From Brachybacterium sacelli (GTDB lineage: Bacteria > Actinomycetota > Actinomycetes > Actinomycetales > Dermabacteraceae): a stretch of DNA of 64,000 nt. The DNA is taken from contig NZ_JAGIOD010000001.1 of NCBI RefSeq assembly GCF_017876545.1, positions 62,001 through 126,000 on the forward strand. Reading direction: 5' to 3'. Shown in pieces: positions 56,076 through 64,000 of this stretch. A program made the translations under genes and the position numbers. The notes beneath the pieces were generated by a model. The model was not told the DNA's origin, did no database searches, and saw only the letters and a list, made by a program, of their open reading frames with translations. Position 1 is the stretch's first letter; every line of letters starts with the position of its first letter.

Positions 56076-57454
56076 GAGACCTCCTCCGCGTCGGCGGCGG
56101 TGAGCAGCTCGTCGAGCGTGTCGGCGGTGGTGCCGCGCACGAGGGTCCAGCTGCCCAGTCGGGTACGGGTGGGGCCCGCGGCCTCTCTGGCCGCGGCGAA
56201 CTGGGCGGCGTGCGTCTCGTCGGTGTGGCCGAAGCTCTCGCGGTGGGCGTGGGAGAAGTCCCCGCTCCCGGCGGGGTCGATGCGTCGGGCCCGACGGGGG
56301 CGACCGGGCCCCTCGTCCTCGAGCACGGGGCGCAGTGCGATGGCGGTGCGGTGGGCGGCGCGACCGGCGAAGCGGTCCAGCTCGAGGCCGGCGAAGGGCT
56401 CGCCGTGGTCCAGGCCCAGGGCGATCGCCAGCGCGGTGTGCCCGGCGGCGTGGTCGACGCCGATACCGGTGGCGGCCTCCTCGTCGTCGAAGTCGACGCC
56501 GGCCAGGGCCAGCAGGGAGGCGCGCTGCTCGACGGCATCGGCCTCGCTGCCCAGCGGGGACGGGCCGGGGATGCCGCGGCGGCGACCGCTGCGGGTGATC
56601 TCCTCACCGCCGGCGTCGAGGATGCGCACGTCCCAGCCGTTCAGGCCGAGGCTCTCGAGCACGGTCGCGGCGTGGGAGACCAGACGGTCCTCGACCTCGT
56701 CGCTGGCCTCGCCGCGGCGGGTGGTGTCCAGGACGATCACGGCGCTGTGGCCGGCGGTGGGCTCGTCCTCGCGGGTCATGAGCTGGCCGGTGCGGGCGCT
56801 GGCGCGCCAGTGGATGCGGCGGATGTCGTCGCCGGCGGCGTAGGGACGGGCGATCGGGCCGATCTCCCCGACACCGGGGACGGCGGTGGCGCCGAGCGGG
56901 CCGTTGCGGGTGATGCCGGTGGCGCGCTCGGAGGCGGGGGCGAGCTCGGCGACCACCGGCAGCCCGGTCAGGTGCAGGCCGTCGTCGACGGTGCGGCGCA
57001 GGTGGAACAGACCGAACACGTCGCGGACGATGAGGCTGTAGGGGCCGAGCCGATGGCCACCGCGGCGGCGCACCCGCAGCACGTGCGGCATGCGACGCGA
57101 CAGCGGCAGGTCACCCTGGCCGCCGAGGGCCTCGGGCAGGTGCTCGCGCACCGCGCCGCGGGCCAGGGGCAGGGTGGTCAGCGGTGAGGCGTCCAGCAGT
57201 TCGAGCTGGATGCGGGCGACGGAGCCGACGGGGACGGCGTCGTCGATCACCTGGCGGCGGGCGCGCAGCCCGATGCTCGCCAGGCCGATCCCGATCGCAC
57301 CGATCAGCAGCGCCAGCAGCAGTCCGGCGGCGAGGTACCGGGCGGGCAGCACCCGGGTGAGGTCCGCGACGATCCAGCACAGCAGGGCCAGCACGAAGAC
57401 GACGATGCCGCGTGCGGTGGGCCGCAGGACCGTCCCGGGCGACGGCGGTGTCAC
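56072..57454 (-). CDS. DUF58 domain protein
   Basis: 460 residues. Two TM helices near the N-terminus (residues 14-54), then the DUF58 hallmark [25 protein letters not shown] near residue 220, followed by a von Willebrand-A-like strand [12 protein letters not shown]. Family members act with MoxR AAA ATPases, perhaps presenting substrates. GTG overlaps the MoxR stop (GTGA). Confidence 0.9.
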   Translation of the reverse strand: MTPPSPGTVLRPTARGIVVFVLALLCWIVADLTRVLPARYLAAGLLLALLIGAIGIGLASIGLRARRQVIDDAVPVGSVARIQLELLDASPLTTLPLARGAVREHLPEALGGQGDLPLSRRMPHVLRVRRRGGHRLGPYSLIVRDVFGLFHLRRTVDDGLHLTGLPVVAELAPASERATGITRNGPLGATAVPGVGEIGPIARPYAAGDDIRRIHWRASARTGQLMTREDEPTAGHSAVIVLDTTRRGEASDEVEDRLVSHAATVLESLGLNGWDVRILDAGGEEITRSGRRRGIPGPSPLGSEADAVEQRASLLALAGVDFDDEEAATGIGVDHAAGHTALAIALGLDHGEPFAGLELDRFAGRAAHRTAIALRPVLEDEGPGRPRRARRIDPAGSGDFSHAHRESFGHTDETHAAQFAAAREAAGPTRTRLGSWTLVRGTTADTLDELLTAADAEEVS

Positions 57455-58590
57455 CTCTGCGAGGTGCTCCGCAGCACCTGGTCGACCAGCTCCCCGGCGC
57501 TGGCGCCCCGCGAGAGGGCCTGGGGAGTCAGGTGCATGCGGTGGCGCCACACCGGCATGATCACGGCGCGCACGTCCTCGGGCCCGACGAAGGTGCGGCC
57601 GGCGAGGGCGGCGTGCGCCTTGGCGGCCCGCACCAGGTGGACGCCGGCGCGGGGCGAGGCACCGAGGGTGACCTGCGGGTGGGTGCGGGTGGCATCGGCC
57701 AGGCGCACCACGTAGTCGAGGATCAGCGGGGAGGCGTGGACGCGTCGCACGGCACGGACGTGGGCGGCGATCCGCTCCGGGGTGGTGCGCACGGTCACGG
57801 CGTCGAGGATCTCGCGGTCGCCCGCGGGGACGGGCCCGGCCTGGGCGGCGAGCATGCGGCTCTCGGCCGGCGCGACGGGATAGCCCATGGAGGTCTGGGC
57901 GAGGAAGCGGTCGCGCTGCGCCTCGGGCAGACGGTAGGTGCCTTCCATCTCGACAGGGTTGGCGGTGGCGACGACCATGAACGGCTCGGCCAGCTCGTAG
58001 GTGGCGCCGTCGACACTGACCTGGCGCTCCTCCATGGCCTCCAGCAGCGCCGACTGGGTCTTCGGGGAGGCGCGGTTGATCTCGTCGGCCAGCAGGATCT
58101 GGGTGAACACGGCGCCGCGGCGGAACTCGAACTCGCCGGTGGACTGGTTGAACACGCTCGCGCCGGTGACGTCGCCGGGCAGCAGGTCCGGCGTGAACTG
58201 GATGCGGTGGCGCTCGGCGCCGAGGGTGGCGGCGAGGGACTTGGCGAGCATCGTCTTGCCGACGCCGGGGATGTCCTCGATGAGCAGGTGGCCGCCGGCC
58301 AGCAGCACGAGCAGGGAGATCTGGGCGACCTCCTTCTTGCCCTCGACGACGGTGGCGATCTCATCGATCACGTCCTGGGCCTCGGAGGCGATGTCCTGGG
58401 CCTCCGCCTCGGTGAGGGCGGGGATGCCGGCGACATCGCCGGCCCTCGCCGATCGCGTCGGAGAACCGGCCACGGAGCCTGCCAGAGGGCTCGTCGGAGC
58501 ACTGACCGGAGTGCCATGTAGAAGGTGTCGGGCCTGGTCAGGGGACCCTTCGTCGAAGTCGGCGGCGACCGGTGCCTCGTCCTGGCTCAT
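57451..58590 (-). CDS. MoxR-family AAA+ ATPase
   Basis: 379 residues. After a ~65-residue disordered N-terminus: Walker [17 protein letters not shown], Walker [26 protein letters not shown], sensor 1 [14 protein letters not shown] and the arginine-containing [14 protein letters not shown] chaperone-like ATPase working with DUF58 and transglutaminase proteins. First gene of the operon; ATG 58590 is preceded by AAGGAG. Confidence 0.94.
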   Translation of the reverse strand: MSQDEAPVAADFDEGSPDQARHLLHGTPVSAPTSPLAGSVAGSPTRSARAGDVAGIPALTEAEAQDIASEAQDVIDEIATVVEGKKEVAQISLLVLLAGGHLLIEDIPGVGKTMLAKSLAATLGAERHRIQFTPDLLPGDVTGASVFNQSTGEFEFRRGAVFTQILLADEINRASPKTQSALLEAMEERQVSVDGATYELAEPFMVVATANPVEMEGTYRLPEAQRDRFLAQTSMGYPVAPAESRMLAAQAGPVPAGDREILDAVTVRTTPERIAAHVRAVRRVHASPLILDYVVRLADATRTHPQVTLGASPRAGVHLVRAAKAHAALAGRTFVGPEDVRAVIMPVWRHRMHLTPQALSRGASAGELVDQVLRSTSQR

Positions 58591-58726
58591 CTGTGCTCCT
58601 TCGGGTCGACGCCGGTGAGGGGGTTCACCAAGAGTTTGCCCGGTCATGTGACCCGTTTGGGCGCACTGCTATGGAGCCTCCCTCTAGAGTATGACGGGTT
58701 GTGCCTGTCTTCCGAGGAGTGTTTCC

Positions 58727-59962
58727 GTGACCCGCAGTGCCCGTTCGACCGTCACCGGTATCGGTGCTGGTCTGGTGCTGGTCGCATCCTGCGCTCTGCT
58801 GCCCTCGTCGGCCCTCGCGGAGCCGCTCGGAGGAGCGACGGCACCGATGACGCCGACGGTGTGCCAGGCCGTCCAGGCGAGTGCGTCCCCCACGGAGGCG
58901 AGCGTCGGGGAGACGGTCACGATCGCGGCGGACTGCTTCGAGCACCGTACCGATGTCACCGTACAGATCATCCCGCAGTCGGGACAGGGCGGTTCCCGGA
59001 CCGTGACCGTCCAGACCGATGAGAATGGCAGCATCCCCGCGCAGAGCTACTCCCCGCAGGCCGCTGGCGAATACAACGTCGCCGTCAGCGGCGGGGCCTC
59101 GCAGGCGACGGCCAGTTTCACCGTCACCGGCCCCAGCGACGGGGGCGAGCCCACGGAGGAGCCGACGGATCAGCCCACCGAGGAGCCGACGGAAGAACCC
59201 ACCGATCAGCCCACCGAGGAGCCGACGGAAGAACCCACCGATCAGCCCACCGAGGAGCCGACGGAAGAACCCACCGAGGAGCCGACGGAGGAACCCACCG
59301 ATCAGCCCACCGAGGAGCCGACGGAAGAACCGACCGATCAGCCCACCGAGGAGCCCACAGAAGAACCCACCGAACCGCCCACCGAGGAGCCGACGGAAGA
59401 ACCCACCGAACCGCCGAAGACCAACAGCACGACCATCGGCGGCGACGGGAGCAGCGACGGCTCCGGCGACCTGGGTGAGGGCTCCAGCTCAGGCACCGGG
59501 TCCGATGACACGGGAGGGGGCCCCGAGCAGACCTCCGGCGGTGAGAACGACGGTGCCGGCGGCGACGAGGCCACACCGGAGGACGACTCGTCCGCGACGC
59601 CGCCCGAGGACTCCCCCACCACGGACGGAGACCCCGCTCCGACGGCGGGCGGTGAGCAGCCGGGCAGCCCCCAGGCCTCGCAGGCCCCTGCTCCAGTCGA
59701 TCCCGACGGCAACCTGACCGCCGCCCAGGAGCGCACCGTCGCCGAGGCGCTCCGCCTCGGCGAGGCATTGGGCGCGTTCGGCGCAGGTGATACCGGCGCA
59801 GGCGGGAGCGACGGTTCGTCCGACGGTGGCGACTCCTCCGAATCCGACAGCGATGATCTCGCCGAGACCGGCAGCGAGATCGGTGCTCCTCTGGCACTGA
59901 CGCTCATCGCCCTCGGCGTCGGAGCGCTCGCGCTCGGGATCAGCCGCCGCCTCGGCCGCTGA
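58727..59962 (+). CDS. Sortase-anchored surface protein with EEPT/DQPT repeats
   Basis: 411 residues from GTG 58727, with GAGGAG seven bases upstream. Signal peptide to about residue 32 (SSALAEPLGG), an Ig-like domain (SPTEASVGETVTIAADCF to ASFTVTG, ~45-135), about 22 tetrapeptide repeats EEPT/DQPT/EPPT (~141-229), a Gly/Ser/Asp linker, a short helical segment (AQERTVAEALRLGEAL) and a sorting signal LAETGSE with a hydrophobic helix and RRLGR tail. The acidic repeat stalk probably holds the domain away from the wall. No binding partner is evident. Confidence 0.88.
   Translation: MTRSARSTVTGIGAGLVLVASCALLPSSALAEPLGGATAPMTPTVCQAVQASASPTEASVGETVTIAADCFEHRTDVTVQIIPQSGQGGSRTVTVQTDENGSIPAQSYSPQAAGEYNVAVSGGASQATASFTVTGPSDGGEPTEEPTDQPTEEPTEEPTDQPTEEPTEEPTDQPTEEPTEEPTEEPTEEPTDQPTEEPTEEPTDQPTEEPTEEPTEPPTEEPTEEPTEPPKTNSTTIGGDGSSDGSGDLGEGSSSGTGSDDTGGGPEQTSGGENDGAGGDEATPEDDSSATPPEDSPTTDGDPAPTAGGEQPGSPQASQAPAPVDPDGNLTAAQERTVAEALRLGEALGAFGAGDTGAGGSDGSSDGGDSSESDSDDLAETGSEIGAPLALTLIALGVGALALGISRRLGR
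59149..59412 (+). repeat. 12-bp coding tandem repeats (EEPT/DQPT stalk)
   Basis: About 22 units of 12 bp, variants of GAGGAGCCGACG and GATCAGCCCACC, partly arranged in 36-bp higher-order blocks. In frame, so copy-number changes alter stalk length without frameshift. Confidence 0.9.
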
Positions 59963-60092
59963 GCCGCGGCCCGCGCTCACTCCTCTCCACCCCGCGCCAT
60001 CTGGGGCAGTTCGGCGCCCTTTCCTTCCGCCGCGCGCCGTCTTCCGGCAGTTCGTCCGTACGCCGAGCTCGATCGGACAGCGACCCCGGCCG

Positions 60093-61343
60093 TCAGGCCC
60101 GTCGGCCGCGCGCCGTCTGCAGCCCGATGAGCAGGGCGATCACCAGCGCCCCGGCCACCAGCCCCAGTCCCCCCACGGCGACCGCGCCGCTGACGCCGAC
60201 GACCGCCCCGAGCCCGGCGAGGGTGATGCCGTTGCCGGTGCGCATGCCGCTGGCGACCATCCCGTAGACCCCGACCACGCGTCCACGCTGGTGCTCCGGC
60301 GCCCGCAGCTGCACGATGGCCTGCCCCACGGAGGTGGCGGCGAGGTTCGCGACGCCTCCGACCACCAGCGCCGCCACCGCCACCGCGTAGTGGGTGGTGG
60401 TGGCGACGAGGACACTGGTCAGCCCGAACACCACGGCGGCGACGACTGCCGCCTTCACGTCGGCCCGGATGATCCCGGTGGCCTCGAGCAGGAAACCACC
60501 CACCACGCCGCCGATGCCGTTGGCGAACAGCAGCAGACCATAGCCGAGGTCGCCCTCCTCGCCCGCACCGAGGGCGTCGGCGAAGTTGGGCATCGACACC
60601 GTCAGCGAGGAACCGACGCACACCGCGATGAGACCGGCCAGCACGATCATCCCCACCAGCACCTTGTCCCCGGCCACACCGCGCAGCACCTTCCCGGTGT
60701 CCAGGATCGAAACGCGCTCGCGCAGTGTCATGCCGCTGCGGGTGTGCCCGGTGAAGGGGGTGCGCAGCATCAGCAGGGTCATCGGCAGATAGAACAGCAC
60801 ATTGGCGAAGATGCCCCAGGTCGTCCCGAGCAGCAGCATCAGCACGGAACCGACCACGGGCCCGGCCAGCACGCCGAGACTCTTGAAGGTGGCGTTCAAC
60901 CGCACCGCGCTGGGCAGCTCGCGGGGATCGGCGAAGTCGTGGAGCATCAGCTGTTCGGCCGGGCCCCACAGCGCACCGGCGCATCCGTGCAGCACCAGCA
61001 GCACGCAGGCGCTCCACATCTCCAGTGTGCCGGTCAGGAACAGCACGCCCCAGGCCAGGGACACGAGGGCGAACAGGCCCTGGGCGATCTGGATGATGCG
61101 TCGGCAGTCGTACTTCTCCGCCAGGGTGCCGAACAGGACCGACAGCAGGAGGAAGGGCAGCCAATGGCTGATCACCTGGAAGCCGACCAGCCAGGGAGAG
61201 TGGAACGTCTGCCACAGCACCCAGTAGGTGATGACGTGCTCGATGTTGTCGCCCATCATCGAGAGTCCGGCGGTCATCAGGTAGGGCCGGGAGTGCTTGT
61301 CGCGCAGAGAGCCGAAGCGGCGAGGACGGAGCGTGGTGGTCAT
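60093..61343 (-). CDS. MFS exporter (MFS_3, EntS-like)
   Basis: 416 residues, 11-12 TM helices. GTLAEKYDCRRIIQIAQG is motif A. HGCAGALWGPAEQLMLHDFADPRELPSAVRLNATFKSLGVLAGPVVG is the region typical of the MFS_3 group that includes the siderophore exporter EntS and macrolide pumps. Substrate unknown. ATG 61343 follows GGAGG. An inverted repeat containing a half-match to the DtxR/IdeR iron box lies 44-92 bases upstream. Confidence 0.88.
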   Translation of the reverse strand: MTTTLRPRRFGSLRDKHSRPYLMTAGLSMMGDNIEHVITYWVLWQTFHSPWLVGFQVISHWLPFLLLSVLFGTLAEKYDCRRIIQIAQGLFALVSLAWGVLFLTGTLEMWSACVLLVLHGCAGALWGPAEQLMLHDFADPRELPSAVRLNATFKSLGVLAGPVVGSVLMLLLGTTWGIFANVLFYLPMTLLMLRTPFTGHTRSGMTLRERVSILDTGKVLRGVAGDKVLVGMIVLAGLIAVCVGSSLTVSMPNFADALGAGEEGDLGYGLLLFANGIGGVVGGFLLEATGIIRADVKAAVVAAVVFGLTSVLVATTTHYAVAVAALVVGGVANLAATSVGQAIVQLRAPEHQRGRVVGVYGMVASGMRTGNGITLAGLGAVVGVSGAVAVGGLGLVAGALVIALLIGLQTARGRRA

Positions 61344-61386
61344 GCATCCTCCGTCCGTCGGCGGAGCCGTTCGCGCCGTCCTCTTA

Positions 61387-61435
61387 GGTTAAGCGCTGTC
61401 CAGGGTGGGCCACCTCCCTGTACCACGGCTTAACC
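61387..61435. promoter_or_regulatory. Inverted repeat with half DtxR/IdeR-like box
   Basis: GGTTAAGC and GCTTAACC are exact reverse complements 33 bases apart, with weaker pairing inside. TTAGGTTAAGC at 61384-61394 matches one half of the 19-bp DtxR/IdeR box; the other half is poor. Confidence 0.4.
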
Positions 61436-61529
61436 GGCACGGGCAGGCGCTCCGGTCTCGTGCGGCACGCCAGCCGTCCCGCACGGCACGCTGCGCATCC
61501 GCGCGGTATGTCACCCGCCGTGAGCGGCA

Positions 61530-61602
61530 CGAGTTCTGCGGGCCGCACGACCGGTGGGGCGGCCGGAACCGGTCGTGACGGTGCATAACCCGGCCGGGGA
61601 CC
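61530..61602 (+). repeat. 72-bp stem-loop repeat element, copy 2
   Basis: Arms CACGACCGGT (61546-61555) and ACCGGTCGTG (61568-61577) are perfect, with a 12-base loop. The flanks GTGCATAAC and the left-end block match copy 1 at 27862-27933 in the same orientation. Confidence 0.75.
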
Positions 61603-61692
61603 GATCGCCGGCACCGCGTGTGCCGGAACGGACCGACACCGAGCGCGTTCGCCGTCTCGACAGCTGGAGGTCGCCCGCTCATGCGCCGAGGC

Positions 61693-61755
61693 GGCCGAGA
61701 TGGCAGAGACGGCCGAGATGGCCGAGATGGCCGAGATGGCCGAGATGGCCGAGCC
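61693..61755 (+). repeat. 9-bp tandem repeat (GGCCGAGAT)n, seven units
   Basis: Four perfect consecutive units GGCCGAGAT (61711-61746) plus one perfect and two degenerate copies around them. No convincing gene contains it. Confidence 0.85.
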
Positions 61756-61849
61756 GATGAGCATCGATCAGGATCCGAGAAGCCCCTCCCCTGCGCCCCT
61801 CGTAAGCTGATCGACATCCCGACCGGCCCGACCTGGAGGAGAGCGCCTC

Positions 61850-62398
61850 ATGGCCACCACGAAGACCCCGACGACGATCACGGGCACCGCGACCGTTCGA
61901 GCAGTCGGTGAGCGCCTGATCCTGCCTCTGCCCGAGTCCGCGAGCGCGCAGCTGCCCTCTCGTGGCCAGGTCGCGGCGATCGGCGCCCTGAACGATCACG
62001 AGATCGAGACAGTGCTCGAGCCCGACGGTCGCAAGGGGCATTGGGTCTCACTGGATGACGAGCTGCTGGCGGCCCTCGGGGCGGGCGACGGCGACGAGGT
62101 CACCTTCGAGCTGACCTCCACCAAGGACTGGCCCGAGCCGGAGGTGCCGGAGGATCTGGCCTCCGCTCTCGAGCAGGCGCCCGATATCGAGGAGACCTGG
62201 ACGGGCATCACCTCGATGGCCCGCTGGGAGTGGGTGCGCTGGGTGGGCGCGACGAAGAATCCCGATACCCGCGCGAAGCGGGTCGACGTCTCGATCGACA
62301 AGATGCGCGGCGGCAAGCGTCGGCCGTGCTGTTTCGACCTGGCCTCCTGCACCGATCCCGAGCTGGCCAAGAGCGGGAAGCTCATCGGACTGGAGTGA
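61850..62398 (+). CDS. DUF1905/YdeI-like protein
   Basis: 182 residues, cytosolic. The N-terminal half has a small beta-barrel pattern (ITGTATVRAVGERLILPLP, HWVSLDDELLAALGAGDGDEV) as in DUF1905. The C-terminal half is YdeI/OmpD-associated-like: APDIEETWTGITSMARWEWVRW and KNPDTRAKRVDVSIDKMRGGKRRPCC. Function not established. ATG follows GGAGGAG. Confidence 0.85.
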   Translation: MATTKTPTTITGTATVRAVGERLILPLPESASAQLPSRGQVAAIGALNDHEIETVLEPDGRKGHWVSLDDELLAALGAGDGDEVTFELTSTKDWPEPEVPEDLASALEQAPDIEETWTGITSMARWEWVRWVGATKNPDTRAKRVDVSIDKMRGGKRRPCCFDLASCTDPELAKSGKLIGLE

Positions 62399-62530
62399 GG
62401 CCGCGGGCTCAGCTGACGCACGGTCCCGCACTGCTGCCGGCGCTCGTTGCCCGTGCTGCGTGCCCGCGCTACGCGGCCGGCCGGCGTCGACGCCCGCACT
62501 CGCTCACGGTGCGATGCGGCCGGCTCGATC

Positions 62531-62556
62531 GCGGTGCCGCGACCGCGCGGCACCGC
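62531..62556. terminator. Hairpin between convergent genes
   Basis: GCGGTGCCGC and GCGGCACCGC form a perfect 10-bp stem with a 6-base loop, eight bases past the stop of the minus-strand secreted protein and 130 bases past the stop of the plus-strand gene. No T-run follows, which is common for actinobacterial terminators. Confidence 0.6.
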
Positions 62557-62563
62557 CGGCGAC

Positions 62564-63181
62564 TCAGTCGTTCAGCCCGCACTCGCCATCGTCGTCGGCA
62601 GTCAGGCCCATGTCCTTGGCCCGACCGTCCTCGCCGATGGCGAAGATGTAATGCGCCTGGGAGTTCCCGGGCGCCGGTGCGGTGTAGAGCGGCGTGGGGC
62701 CTGTCTTGTCGACCGTGTACCGGTCGTAACCGGCCTCGATCTGCTCGGTGGTGGACCCCTCCTCGTCGTCCACCGAGCCCATCGTGATCCCCTCCGGCGT
62801 CTGGCTGTTCTCGGTGCCGGGGATGTTCACGACGCCGCGCGTCGGTGAGACCACGACGCCCGCGCCCGGGTTCTGCGCGCCCTCGTCGGGGTCCAGGTAG
62901 TACCAGGCGCAGTCGCCGATCTCCTGCCGGTCGGTGAGCAGGCCGGTGGCGACGGCGTCATCCTCCGACATGCCGAGTTCGAGCGCCTTATAGCCGTCCG
63001 GCCCGAGAGTGGCTGCACCGACGGTGGCGGGCGTCGTCCCGTTCGTGCCGGCGGCTGCCTCGGCCGTGCCGCCGGTGTCGGCCCGAGCGGCCGTCGGTGC
63101 GAGGACCAGAACTGCGATACCGGCCGTGGTCAGGGCCGGGGTGAGAGTCCGTCGCAGCAGGTGAGTGCGTGCGATGACCAT
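62564..63181 (-). CDS. Secreted protein of unknown function
   Basis: 205 residues. Signal peptide with cleavage likely after TAARA (~30), a Gly/Ala/Thr linker, then GPDGYKALELGMSEDDAVATGLL, a pattern seen in small actinobacterial secreted proteins in which a Gly-Met-Ser turn starts the domain. A Cys in GDCAWYYL and another in the C-terminal GECGLND may form a disulfide. ATG 63181 has GAAGGG upstream; the longer frame starts inside the promoter region. Confidence 0.78.
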   Translation of the reverse strand: MVIARTHLLRRTLTPALTTAGIAVLVLAPTAARADTGGTAEAAAGTNGTTPATVGAATLGPDGYKALELGMSEDDAVATGLLTDRQEIGDCAWYYLDPDEGAQNPGAGVVVSPTRGVVNIPGTENSQTPEGITMGSVDDEEGSTTEQIEAGYDRYTVDKTGPTPLYTAPAPGNSQAHYIFAIGEDGRAKDMGLTADDDGECGLND

Positions 63182-63364
63182 GATGCATCCCTTCGTAGTG
63201 ATCCAGAGCACGTTCCATCGTCACCGATGCGCGTCGCGGAGGCAAGGGACCGACGAGGCCCCTGGGCACGAGGGCCGCGCCCGGCTCTGCGACATCGGGG
63301 CGTCATCGCGCCTCGGCACCACGCCGCCCGGCCTCGCCTCAGCAGCTTCGCCGTTGCCCGGCCC

Positions 63365-63370
63365 TACCCT
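63365..63370 (+). promoter_or_regulatory. -10 element TACCCT, leaderless type
   Basis: TACCCT is followed after six bases by the ATG at 63377. Confidence 0.55.
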
Positions 63371-63376
63371 GGCGCC

Positions 63377-64000
63377 ATGGCCGACGCGCACTCCCCCACG
63401 TCCGCATCCGACGCCGCCGGCACCCAGCGGGTGGACCTGGTCCTGGAAGGCGGCGGGGTCAAGGGGATCGCCCTGGCCGGCGCCCTCGAGGTCCTCGAGG
63501 AGCGGGGCTACCGCGTCAACCGGGTCGCCGGCTCATCCGCCGGCGCGATCGCCGGGGCGCTGAGCACTGCCGGGATCTCGGGGGCGACGATGGTGAAGAT
63601 CCTGCGGGAGACCGACTACCGGCGCTTCAAGGACGGCCCGTTCTACACCCGGTTCCTGCTCGGCAAGGCCCTGAGCATCCTGTTGCACAACGGCATCCAC
63701 CGCGGGGACTACCTCACCAGCTGGCTGCAGCAGCAGCTGACCACCCATGGCCGCCCCGACGGCACCGGCACCTTCTCCGACCTGCTGTACCGCGACCCGG
63801 AACCGGGGCTCGAGCAGGAGGACGACACGCAGTTCCGCCTGGTGCTGACGGCCTCCGACCTCTCCGCCGGTCGTCTGCGGTTCCTCCCGGAGGACGCCGA
63901 CGACCTCGGGAGATCACCTGAGCAGCTGACCGTGCTCGAGGCGGTGCGGGCCTCGATGTCGATCCCGGTGTTCTTCCGCCCCGTGCGGTGGAGGACGGCG
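63377..64000 (+). CDS. Patatin-like phospholipase, 3' end outside window
   Basis: 208 residues visible, open at the window end. The patatin hallmarks are GGGVKGIALAGALEVLEERG (oxyanion hole, from about residue 25) and the nucleophile elbow GSSAG with Ser near residue 53. The catalytic Asp of the DGG motif should lie beyond the edge. ASMSIPVFFRPV at the end is the usual block before it. It would hydrolyse acyl lipids in the cytosol or at the membrane. Confidence 0.9.
   Translation, partial: MADAHSPTSASDAAGTQRVDLVLEGGGVKGIALAGALEVLEERGYRVNRVAGSSAGAIAGALSTAGISGATMVKILRETDYRRFKDGPFYTRFLLGKALSILLHNGIHRGDYLTSWLQQQLTTHGRPDGTGTFSDLLYRDPEPGLEQEDDTQFRLVLTASDLSAGRLRFLPEDADDLGRSPEQLTVLEAVRASMSIPVFFRPVRWRTA

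Larger units (their letters stand above)
61344..61849. other. Intergenic region rich in repeats
   Basis: About 500 bases without a credible gene. It holds the inverted repeat GGTTAAGC/GCTTAACC (61387-61394 and 61428-61435), a copy of the 72-bp stem-loop element and a 9-bp tandem repeat. The long frames crossing it are products of the 9-bp repeat. Confidence 0.6.

Noticed and set aside
61384..61764. Minus-strand frame with ISA repeats
   Set aside because: The repeats are the 9-bp tandem tract; no start signal, and the rest lacks protein-like composition.

Overview
The window is very GC-rich, densely packed DNA with many GTG starts, 1- to 4-base ATGA/GTGA gene overlaps and many apparently leaderless genes. 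This is typical of an actinobacterium, probably a free-living member of the Micrococcales (a Brachybacterium/Dermabacteraceae-like organism is my guess, an inference from gene content only). I see no rRNA, tRNA, CRISPR array, prophage or plasmid backbone. One intact insertion sequence and several short repeat families are present.

Layout. 1-1.9 kb: the end of a HAD phosphatase and a YibE/F membrane protein. 1.9-15 kb: two copies of a three-gene cassette (WXG-type secreted protein, EspG-like protein, small membrane protein with a PH-like tail). Between them lie an amino-acid ABC uptake operon, a heterodimeric ABC exporter and a DUF6318 lipoprotein-like gene. 15-23 kb: a methyltransferase, a second heterodimeric ABC exporter led by a DUF456 protein, a VanZ protein, a small lipoprotein and a stand-alone ketoacyl-ACP synthase III. 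23-28 kb: sbcDC, followed by a decayed aldolase gene ending at a repeat element. 28-33 kb: a ROK regulator / sugar-porter / sulfatase operon with a perfect CRP-type site upstream. 33-39 kb: a flavin disulfide reductase, a heptanucleotide repeat tract, a membrane protein, a methyltransferase, an ArsR/SRPBCC pair and an amino-acid permease. 39-44 kb: a secreted nuclease and a cell-wall-anchored 5'-nucleotidase, each followed by a copy of the same hairpin repeat. 44-47 kb: type II NADH dehydrogenase and an IS481-family element with an exact 6-bp target duplication. 47-53 kb: a TetR/MFS drug-efflux pair, a formylglycine-generating enzyme operon with two DUF202 proteins, and another MFS transporter. 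53-60 kb: a MoxR/DUF58/transglutaminase operon and a repeat-rich sortase-anchored surface protein. 60-64 kb: an MFS exporter, a YdeI-like protein, a small secreted protein and the start of a patatin-like lipase.

How parts may work together. The sulfatase lacks a signal peptide and carries a CTPAR activation motif. The formylglycine-generating enzyme 20 kb away retains both active-site cysteines, so the window holds a complete cytosolic route for taking up and desulfating a sulfated sugar, with ROK and CRP-like control. The secreted nuclease and wall-anchored nucleotidase would together turn extracellular DNA into nucleosides and phosphate. The best candidate for an undescribed system is the duplicated WXG / EspG-like / membrane cassette. 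It looks like a secreted substrate with its own chaperone and a membrane partner, but no type VII core genes lie in the window.
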